From NCBI GenBank assembly GCA_963579925.1, contig CAUZJA010000108.1, forward strand, positions 1-9,294: a stretch of 9,294 nucleotides of DNA, in the 5' to 3' direction. Below the pieces are notes generated by a model. That model was given only the letters and a program-made list of their open reading frames with translations. It made no database searches and was not told where the DNA came from. Positions 1 to 5,727 of the stretch are shown here, one piece after another. Source of the DNA: UBA1151 sp963579925. GTDB taxonomy: Bacteria > Chloroflexota > Dehalococcoidia > Lucifugimonadales > Lucifugimonadaceae. A program made the translations under genes and the position numbers. Numbering within the stretch: position 1 is the first letter of the stretch; each line of letters starts with the position of its first letter.

Positions 1-1
1 T

Positions 2-1036
2 CAGGCCAACGTTGAAGCTGGCGGAGACAATTGGACGGACACGCCTGTGGGCACCGGCGCCTTCAAGCTGGATGAGTACCGAGTTGGCGAGCGAATCGTC
101 TTCTCTCGTAATGAGAACTACAACGGCCGTCAGGCGTATCTCGACCGGGTGTTCTTCAACCTGGCCGGTGGTATCGCAATGGCGATGTACGAGACCGATG
201 AGATCGACATCACCGGCGTTGGCCTTGCAGACCTTGACCGAGTTCAGGACCCAACGGAGCCACTGAACGCAGACCTGGTGAACATTCCTCCAGGTTTCTC
301 AATCTCTTACATTGGCTTTAATACCAGCAAGCCACCGTTTGATGATTTCAAGTTCAGGCAGGCATTGAACCTGGCCGTAGACAAGGAACTGATCGCTGAG
401 TCGGTGTACGCCGGTCTCGTCACTCCTGCATACGGAATCCTGCCACCAGACTTCCCTGGCTTCACAGGCGATATCGACGGTCTGACTTACGACCCCGATG
501 CAGCCCGCGCACTGCTGGCTGAGTCAAACTACGCCGACCCAGACTCACGCCCCAGGATCACCCTGACCATTCCCGGCACGGGAGGCTCCCCAAGCCTTGA
601 CGTTGAGATTGTGGCGGACATGTGGCGAACAGAATTGGGCGTAGAAGCTGAGATCCAGCAGGTTGAGTGGGCCACCTACCTCCAGGACCTGAACCGAGAG
701 CGCTTACAGGCGTTTGGCGGTCTGGGTTGGGAGGCGGACTACCCGGACCCGCAGGACTTCCTGGACATCTTGTTCCACAGTGACAGCCCCGGAAACCACG
801 GCCAGTACAACAACGCTGAAGTCGATGATCTGGTCGAGCGTGCCAGGACAGAGGCTGACCCGCAGCTTCGTGTTGACCTGTATCAGCAAGCGGAGCAGGC
901 GATCATTAGCGACGCCGCATGGCTTCCGCTCTGGTTCGACACAGAAAGCAAAGGACTGATCAAGCCGCACGTTGAGAACTACAATTACACGCCAATCATC
1001 GTGCCAAAGCTTGGCGACGTTTACCTGTCCAACTAG
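2..1036 (+). CDS. ABC transporter substrate-binding protein, family 5 (C-terminal part)
   Basis: Extracytoplasmic binding protein of a peptide/nickel/opine-type importer (SBP_bac_5 family); it would deliver substrate to the two permeases that follow. The frame is open to the left edge, so the signal peptide and roughly the first 200 residues of a family member of 500-560 residues lie outside the window; 344 residues are visible. Family hallmarks, counted from the first visible codon, are GTGAFKL (residues 17-23), then YIGFNTSKPPF followed by FRQALNLAVDK, a YDPDAARALLAES segment, YPDPQDFLDILFHS and the C-terminal WLPLWFDT. The GTG at 47 lies inside the conserved GTGAFKL motif and is not a real start. 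The ligand cannot be read from the sequence; peptide is only the family default. Nothing looks broken. It ends at a TAG and is followed by a strong hairpin. Confidence 0.93.
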   Translation, partial: QANVEAGGDNWTDTPVGTGAFKLDEYRVGERIVFSRNENYNGRQAYLDRVFFNLAGGIAMAMYETDEIDITGVGLADLDRVQDPTEPLNADLVNIPPGFSISYIGFNTSKPPFDDFKFRQALNLAVDKELIAESVYAGLVTPAYGILPPDFPGFTGDIDGLTYDPDAARALLAESNYADPDSRPRITLTIPGTGGSPSLDVEIVADMWRTELGVEAEIQQVEWATYLQDLNRERLQAFGGLGWEADYPDPQDFLDILFHSDSPGNHGQYNNAEVDDLVERARTEADPQLRVDLYQQAEQAIISDAAWLPLWFDTESKGLIKPHVENYNYTPIIVPKLGDVYLSN

Positions 1037-1060
1037 GCCTACATAACCAGTGAATCAACA

Positions 1061-1103
1061 ACTCCGGCTCCGATTTCTTTTGCGGGATATTCGGGGCCGG
1101 AGT
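1061..1103 (+). terminator. Intercistronic hairpin after the binding-protein gene
   Basis: A 13-bp stem with one G-T wobble (arms 1061-1073 and 1091-1103, core ACTCCGGC/GCCGGAGT) closes a 17-base loop, 24 bases after the binding-protein stop. No T-run follows, so it is either a partial terminator or a 3' stabiliser that keeps binding-protein mRNA above permease mRNA, a known pattern in ABC importer operons. The stem is seen directly; its role is inferred. Confidence 0.5.
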
Positions 1104-1115
1104 CGCGTTAATCAA

Positions 1116-1162
1116 AGTGCTGGCAGAGTGCTGGCTTGACAGGCGAGGCTCACCCGTAGAAA
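1116..1162 (+). promoter_or_regulatory. Candidate promoter with tandem 9-bp repeat before the first permease
   Basis: AGTGCTGGC occurs twice in tandem (1116-1124 and 1127-1135), 11 bases apart, about one helical turn. It abuts a perfect TTGACA (1136-1141). TAGAAA (1157-1162, four of six matches to the -10 consensus) follows with a short 15-base spacer. The ATG of the permease is at 1171, only nine bases further, and no Shine-Dalgarno sequence is visible, so a leaderless or nearly leaderless transcript is possible. The repeat could bind an activator. The short spacer is the weak point. Confidence 0.35.
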
Positions 1163-1170
1163 TTCACTGA

Positions 1171-2100
1171 ATGCTCGGCTACATCATAAGAAGAATTCTC
1201 TGGGCGCCAGTCCTGCTTTTTTTCGCCGCGCTGTTTGTGTTTGTGATGGGCGAGTTCGCACCGGGCGACCCAATCGAAGTAGCGCTGGGTCAGAGCTACA
1301 CAGAAGAGCGCGCTGAGAGACTGCGAGAGCTGCGTGGACTCAATGATCCTGTGGCAGAGCGGTTCATCAAGTACATATATAACGCAGTCCAACTGGACTT
1401 TGGTGAAAGTCTTTCGCGTCGTGATCGCACAGTGTGGGAGTTGCTTGCTCCCAAGCTCAAAGTGTCTGGGCAGCTCTTCCTGGCTGGGATCATCATAAGC
1501 GTCACCTTTGGTCTCCCGCTGGGCTACTACGCCGCTTCAAAACAGGGCCAGTGGATGGACCCTGCGATTGTTGGGTCAACGCTATTTCTAATGGCGATAC
1601 CTGTGTTTTTCACCGCGCCGCTGCTGATATTGATATTCGCGGTCAACCTGGGATGGTTGCCCGTTGGCGGATGGGATGGCCTGTTCAGTACGCGCATCAT
1701 CTTGCCCGCGTTGGTCACCGGTATACCGGGTATCGCAGGACTGGTACGGATGATGCGGGCAAGCACGCTGGAAGTGCTGGGTCAGGACTACATCCGGACG
1801 GCGCGCTCAAAGGGACTTGGCGAGTTCGTTGTCAGACGTCGACACGTTGCAAGGAACGCAATGATTCCTGTGCTCACGATTTTGGGTTTCGCCATTGCAG
1901 GGCTGTTTAGCGGCTCACTGATCACGGAGTTGATATTCGGCATCCCAGGGGTCTCGTCATTTGCACTTCAGGCACTATCGGCACGTGACTTCCCGGTCAT
2001 CACCACCCTCGCGTTGATTGGCGCTGGAATGCTTGTGACCGTCAACCTGCTGGTCGACATTTTGTACGCGGTAATTGACCCACGGATCACGTATGACTAG
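1171..2100 (+). CDS. dppB: ABC transporter permease, DppB/OppB type
   Basis: First inner-membrane subunit of the importer, 309 residues, the usual length for this family. The N-terminus (MLGYIIRRIL...) is the conserved start of DppB-type permeases: a basic cytoplasmic stub and then the first membrane segment (about residues 9-27). The periplasmic loop with APGDP (30-34) and the LRGLNDP region (54-60) come next. Further hydrophobic segments lie near residues 99-121, 133-158, 176-195, 232-256 and 276-300. The cytoplasmic EAA loop that docks the ATPase is DYIRTARSKG (206-215), and the protein ends in the common DPR motif (303-305). The ATG at 1171 fits family alignments, though no clear ribosome-binding site precedes it. 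The DppC-type partner begins nine bases after the stop, so the two are almost certainly co-transcribed. Substrate unknown. Confidence 0.95.
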   Translation: MLGYIIRRILWAPVLLFFAALFVFVMGEFAPGDPIEVALGQSYTEERAERLRELRGLNDPVAERFIKYIYNAVQLDFGESLSRRDRTVWELLAPKLKVSGQLFLAGIIISVTFGLPLGYYAASKQGQWMDPAIVGSTLFLMAIPVFFTAPLLILIFAVNLGWLPVGGWDGLFSTRIILPALVTGIPGIAGLVRMMRASTLEVLGQDYIRTARSKGLGEFVVRRRHVARNAMIPVLTILGFAIAGLFSGSLITELIFGIPGVSSFALQALSARDFPVITTLALIGAGMLVTVNLLVDILYAVIDPRITYD

Positions 2101-2109
2101 GCGCTCATC

Positions 2110-3099
2110 ATGGTGACCACAACTGCAGATGTAAATGACGGAATTCCCGTCGTAAGAGAGCGCTCCCACTCTCCATTCCGGATGGCGATGGGCCGATTGT
2201 TTAAAAAGAAGATCGCCTTAGTCGCAATGGCGATCCTGTTCGTTCTCTACTTCACCGGAATCTTTGCGCCTCTCATCGCAAATCATGACCCCAATACCAT
2301 CAATCTTCGGTCTACTCAGGAAGGCCCAAGCTCTGAGCACTTTTTCGGTACTGATCGGGCGGGGCGAGACCTATTCAGCCGGGCCGTATACGGCATCCGC
2401 ACGACGGTCATCATCACCGCTGTTGGGTTGGTAACGGGCAGCCTGTTCCTGGGCGTCACACTCGGTCTGCTCACGGGCTACTTCCAGGGCATATTCGACG
2501 CGTTCGTGATGCGAGTTGGGGAGCTCGTATCTGCCTTCCCGGACATACTGTTAATTATTCTTCTCGCGGCCACGTTGCGTCCTCGTATCGTAGATCTCGT
2601 GCGCAATATTGAGGATTGGACTGGTATCGACGGCCTCGTATCGTCAGGCGCCGCCGACTTCTTTGTGATCAGCGTCGCGCTATTGCCGCTCAGCTGGTTT
2701 GGCATGATGCGACTGGTCCGCGGCCAGGTGCTTACGCTGCGCACCATGCCGTACGTAGAGGCTGCGAACGCCATCGGCGTATCAACGCCACGTTTGATGT
2801 TTACGCATCTGCTTCCCAACACGCTTGCGCCGATCATCGTCTCAGCCAGCTCAGGCCTGGGCGCTGTAGCAGGCTCTGAAGTCATACTCAGCTTCATCGG
2901 CATCGGAATCCAGCCGCCGCACCCCAGCATTGGCCGCATGATCGCGGATGTGACATTCCAGGGCGGCGGACTCGTCAGCGTGTTGCGGGATCACCCGGAG
3001 CAGCTGCTCACGCCAATTGTGATCGTGTTCGCGTTCATCCTGTGTTGGAACCTCTTGGGAGACGCGCTCAACGATGTCTTCAATCCTCGTACTCGGTAG
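2110..3099 (+). CDS. dppC: ABC transporter permease, DppC/OppC type
   Basis: Second inner-membrane subunit, 329 residues, pairing with the DppB-type protein just upstream. A polar N-terminal tail of about 30 residues leads to the first membrane segment (35-56). The periplasmic HFFGTDRAGRDLFSR motif (78-91) is diagnostic of DppC-type permeases. Membrane segments continue near 98-124, 140-155, 185-202, 235-262 and 300-318. The EAA loop is YVEAANAIGVS (215-225), and LGDALNDVFNPR near the C-terminus is a family signature. Residues 156-186, between two membrane segments, form a polar and acidic insert that standard DppC proteins lack or have much shorter. The start at 2110 gives the conventional tail length; the ribosome-binding site is weak. 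No ATPase gene follows, so DppD/DppF-type partners must be upstream of the window or elsewhere. Confidence 0.95.
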   Translation: MVTTTADVNDGIPVVRERSHSPFRMAMGRLFKKKIALVAMAILFVLYFTGIFAPLIANHDPNTINLRSTQEGPSSEHFFGTDRAGRDLFSRAVYGIRTTVIITAVGLVTGSLFLGVTLGLLTGYFQGIFDAFVMRVGELVSAFPDILLIILLAATLRPRIVDLVRNIEDWTGIDGLVSSGAADFFVISVALLPLSWFGMMRLVRGQVLTLRTMPYVEAANAIGVSTPRLMFTHLLPNTLAPIIVSASSGLGAVAGSEVILSFIGIGIQPPHPSIGRMIADVTFQGGGLVSVLRDHPEQLLTPIVIVFAFILCWNLLGDALNDVFNPRTR

Positions 3100-3140
3100 T
3101 ACCATAGCGATTACTATTCGCCTTGAATTGGAGGCCGACG

Positions 3141-3176
3141 ATGAAGATTCATTCGACCACTGCCGCCGGGACCTAG
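3141..3176 (+). other. Short open frame with strong ribosome-binding site, possible leader or broken 5' end
   Basis: An ATG at 3141, six bases after GGAGG (3130-3134), opens eleven codons (MKIHSTTAAGT) ending in TAG at 3174-3176. It is in the same frame as the HExxH gene, whose GTG start lies 15 bases after this TAG and has no ribosome-binding site of its own. This is either a leader peptide that hands ribosomes on by re-initiation, or the true 5' end of that gene carrying an amber mutation or a sequencing error. The sequence alone does not decide. Confidence 0.3.
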
Positions 3177-3178
3177 CT

Positions 3179-3190
3179 CCAAACGTTTGG
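3179..3190. promoter_or_regulatory. 12-bp perfect palindrome before the HExxH gene
   Basis: CCAAACGTTTGG is its own reverse complement and sits one base before the GTG start, between it and the upstream amber codon. It could be an operator or a small mRNA hairpin (four pairs, ACGT loop). About two perfect 12-bp palindromes are expected by chance in a window this size, so only its position makes it notable. Confidence 0.2.
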
Positions 3191-3191
3191 T

Positions 3192-3545
3192 GTGAAGGCA
3201 GCACATTTAGACTCGACAATCTTCTGGGGCTGGCGCAAGCCATTCATTAACGGCGGCATCACGCTGATCCTGCCATTTGGCAAAGCGATCGTGATTATCG
3301 AGTCGCGATATCTGCGTAGGGACGAGACTGGCGAACTCATCGTCGATCGCCAGATTGCCCTGCTACGCCACGAGCTATGCCACGTCCAACAGGGCGAGGA
3401 CTGGGGCACGCTGGGCTACTGGAGACGTCACATCTGGGCACGAATCAAAAGCAGGAGCATGGCCGCGAAAGAGACCGATGTGGAGTGTTGCTGCTGCGAC
3501 GCGTTGCGTGAGGTGTCCGCGAAGCATCTGGTGATGCTGGACTAA
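3192..3545 (+). CDS. Small HExxH putative metallopeptidase-like protein
   Basis: A 117-residue protein with RHELCHVQQ at residues 59-67. H60-E61-x-x-H64 is the zinc-binding and catalytic motif of gluzincin-type metallopeptidases, here in the short-domain form seen in uncharacterised bacterial proteins where the motif is followed by Q residues and an aromatic/basic helix (WRRHIWARIK, 77-86). A possible third zinc ligand is E94 or E98 in KETDVECCCC. The four consecutive cysteines at 99-102 are odd and might bind metal. No signal peptide or membrane span is evident. The stretch FINGGITLILPFGKAIVI (18-35) looks like the beta-rich N-terminal half of the fold. The start is GTG; a TAG 15 bases upstream blocks any longer in-frame start except by readthrough. 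It lies 92 bases after the permease operon, and its stop overlaps the stop of the opposing gene. Substrate unknown. Confidence 0.7.
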   Translation: MKAAHLDSTIFWGWRKPFINGGITLILPFGKAIVIIESRYLRRDETGELIVDRQIALLRHELCHVQQGEDWGTLGYWRRHIWARIKSRSMAAKETDVECCCCDALREVSAKHLVMLD

Positions 3546-4276
3546 ATCTTCAGCTTCTTGAAGGAGCGCTCGGGGATGGCTTTGATCAGGAGCATGACGA
3601 AGCGCCAGAACCACGGGTAGTAGAGGGTGTTTTTGCCTTTTGCCGCGGCCTTCTTGAGTGCTTTGGCGGTTGCCTCTGTTGATGCGATGGGGATCTTGGT
3701 CTTCAGTCCGTAGGTCATGGGTGTATCGATGAAGCCCAGCTTGGCGGTCATGACGTGGACGCCGCTTTTGGCGAGTCGGCCTCGCAGACCTTGCAGGTAG
3801 AGCGAATAGCCGCCTTTGGCTGCGCCGTAGAAGTAGTTGCTCTGCCGGCCACGGTCGCCAGCAACGCTTGAGATGCCGATGATGGTGCCTTCGCCGCGTT
3901 CTTCCATGTAGGCCGCCAGCGCCTCGGAGACTGACACTGCGCCGGTGAAGTTCACGTCCAGCACTGCGCGTGCTGCTGAGAAGTCTTGCTGCGACTCTTC
4001 CTGCTCACCCATTGCGCCGAACACCACGTACGCGGTGTCGATTGAGCCGAGCGCTTCAACTGCGTCCGCAATGAAGCCGGCGTGCGAGTCGAAGTCTGTC
4101 GCCTCGAAGTCACCGATAAGCACCCGTTTGGAGTGGCGAACCTGTATGTCGGACGCGATGGTTTTCACTTCATCGCGGTCGCGGGCTGCCAGCAGGATGG
4201 AATCGCCGTCTTTCGCGTGTTCGGCGGCGATCGATTGAGCGATTCTGCTCGTGGCTCCAAGGATTAGAACGTTCAA
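3542..4276 (-). CDS. dprE2: DprE2-like short-chain dehydrogenase (2-keto-pentose reductase)
   Basis: Short-chain dehydrogenase/reductase of 244 residues (mycobacterial DprE2 is about 254). By homology it reduces polyprenylphosphoryl-2-keto-pentose to polyprenylphosphoryl-D-arabinose with NAD(P)H, the second half of the epimerisation begun by the upstream oxidase. The dinucleotide site is GATSRIA (7-13); the usual last glycine is alanine. Also visible are N109 in VNFTG, S137 in ISSVAG, and Y150-x3-K154 in YGAAK, with the standard 13-residue Ser-Tyr spacing. The C-terminus (IKAIPERSFKKLKI) closely resembles the DprE2 tail (IPRSIFRKLPI), which argues for DprE2 rather than a generic SDR. The start is TTG at 4276, overlapping the oxidase TGA in TTGA; an AGGAGA about nine bases upstream supports it and suggests translational coupling. 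Confidence 0.85.
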   Translation of the reverse strand: MNVLILGATSRIAQSIAAEHAKDGDSILLAARDRDEVKTIASDIQVRHSKRVLIGDFEATDFDSHAGFIADAVEALGSIDTAYVVFGAMGEQEESQQDFSAARAVLDVNFTGAVSVSEALAAYMEERGEGTIIGISSVAGDRGRQSNYFYGAAKGGYSLYLQGLRGRLAKSGVHVMTAKLGFIDTPMTYGLKTKIPIASTEATAKALKKAAAKGKNTLYYPWFWRFVMLLIKAIPERSFKKLKI

Positions 4277-5640
4277 GTGGGCATTTCTCCTACCAGACCC
4301 AGTCGGCGGCCAAGTTCAGATTGGAACATATTCAGCGGATCAGCCTCATCACGCACGCGCTTCCACTCCTCCCACTCCGGGTACATGCGTCTGAAGTCCT
4401 CGACGCCAAGGCGGGCGTCCTTCGATAGGTACACGCGGCCACCGGCATCTGCCACCATATCGTCAAGCCGGGTGAAGAGGTCCAGCGTGTTCTGGCCGGT
4501 GTTTGCGAAATCGAGCGCCACCGTGACGCCGGGGCGAGGGAATGAGAGGCCGCTGTGGCTCTCAGTTCCGAACTCCTTGATTACGCCAAGGAACGGCAGA
4601 GTGCCTGATTCGGAAATCGTTTTCAGAAGCTGCTTTAGCGCCAGGTGCTGTGGGTCTGGCGGTACGACGAACTGGTACTGGAAGAAGCCACGCTTGCCGT
4701 ACATGCGGTTCCACCGGTCGACGGCGTCCAGCGGAAAGAAGAAGGGGTAGACGCTGGTGGTGCCCCTCGACCGCTTCGTGAACTGCTTGCGGTAGTAGGC
4801 GGCGTTGAACATTCGTGCGCTGAGGCCGTTGAGCAGGAGGTTGGACTCGAGAAATTTACCGCTGACGAGCCCTCGAGGTAGCTTGCTGAGTATGCCCGCC
4901 TTGCCGCTTGATCCGGCAGGTGCGTGCTTGCCAGCGATGAAGTTGCCGCGCCCCATCGACTTTCCACGAGCGAGACCGTCGATCCAGCCAACCGAGTATG
5001 GCCACTCTTGATGCGCCGCGCTGGCGCCCAGGAACTCTTCAAGGTCACGCACGCGCGTAGACGTCACGTCCATGGCATCGCTCTCAACGGGCAGTAGGCG
5101 TACTTCCATGCTGAGTATGATGCCTGTGAGGCCCTGCCCGCCCGCGGTCGCCCAGAACAGTTCGCTGTTGTTCTCAGCGTCGCAGAAGACAATTTCGCCG
5201 GTTGACTTGAGTAGCTCCACGTTGCGGACGTGGGATGCCCATGAGCCAGATATGTGGTGGTTCTTGCCGTGAACATCAGACGCTAGCGCACCGCCCAGCG
5301 TCACGAATCGCGTGCCTGGGACGACTGGCGGAAAGAAGCCCCGCGGCAGGAATATGCGCACCAAATCGTCCAGGGAGAATCCTGCTTCGCACTTCAGCCA
5401 GCCAGTTTCGGGGTCGAACTCCAGGATGCGGTCGAGCCGCTCCATCAGCAGCGTTACGCCGCCGCTCAGCAGGGCTGCATCGCCGTATGCACGTCCCAGA
5501 CCACGGGCTAGAACCGGGTGATTGCCGTTTGAGGTGACCGCCGCGATGAGATCACGCCGCGACTCCGATCGGAGCACGTCAGATTCAACCCGGGAATATC
5601 GTCCCCAGCCCTCTAGTGTCTGTCTTGCGAGTGTGCTCAT
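4273..5640 (-). CDS. dprE1: DprE1-like FAD-dependent polyprenylphosphoryl-ribose 2'-oxidase
   Basis: FAD-linked oxidase of the VAO/GLO family, 455 residues (mycobacterial DprE1 is 461). By homology it oxidises the 2'-hydroxyl of polyprenylphosphoryl-beta-D-ribose to the keto form, which DprE2 then reduces. Matches to DprE1 run end to end: GWGR (11-14), ARGLGRAYGD (45-54, flavin pyrophosphate loop; Y52 equals Tyr60), PGTRFVTLGGALASD (108-122), VHGKNHH (123-129; H124 equals the active-site His132), ELFWATAGGQGLTGII (160-175), GFFQYQFVVP (318-327), LSFPRPG (365-371), YLSKDAR (404-410; K407 equals the active-site Lys418) and a C-terminal ELGRRLGL. The position of Cys387, the covalent benzothiazinone target, is Ala375. 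The ATG at 5640 gives a DprE1-like N-terminus, with a poor ribosome-binding site. No arabinosyltransferase or prenyl phosphoribosyltransferase gene is in the window. Confidence 0.9.
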   Translation of the reverse strand: MSTLARQTLEGWGRYSRVESDVLRSESRRDLIAAVTSNGNHPVLARGLGRAYGDAALLSGGVTLLMERLDRILEFDPETGWLKCEAGFSLDDLVRIFLPRGFFPPVVPGTRFVTLGGALASDVHGKNHHISGSWASHVRNVELLKSTGEIVFCDAENNSELFWATAGGQGLTGIILSMEVRLLPVESDAMDVTSTRVRDLEEFLGASAAHQEWPYSVGWIDGLARGKSMGRGNFIAGKHAPAGSSGKAGILSKLPRGLVSGKFLESNLLLNGLSARMFNAAYYRKQFTKRSRGTTSVYPFFFPLDAVDRWNRMYGKRGFFQYQFVVPPDPQHLALKQLLKTISESGTLPFLGVIKEFGTESHSGLSFPRPGVTVALDFANTGQNTLDLFTRLDDMVADAGGRVYLSKDARLGVEDFRRMYPEWEEWKRVRDEADPLNMFQSELGRRLGLVGEMPT

Positions 5641-5727
5641 AGGATTGGTGGCGGCTTACTACCGCCCAACCAGACTATGCGGATACGTGGCAGAACAGCA
5701 ATTGTAGAAGCAACACATCAGCAGCGA

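Noticed and set aside
1434..1910. 158-codon plus-strand frame inside the first permease
   Set aside because: Out-of-frame shadow of a well-conserved membrane protein.
5641..5727. Promoter for the dprE1-like gene (TACAAT on the minus strand at 5706-5701)
   Set aside because: No -35-like hexamer at 16-18 bases upstream, so the match is too weak to annotate.
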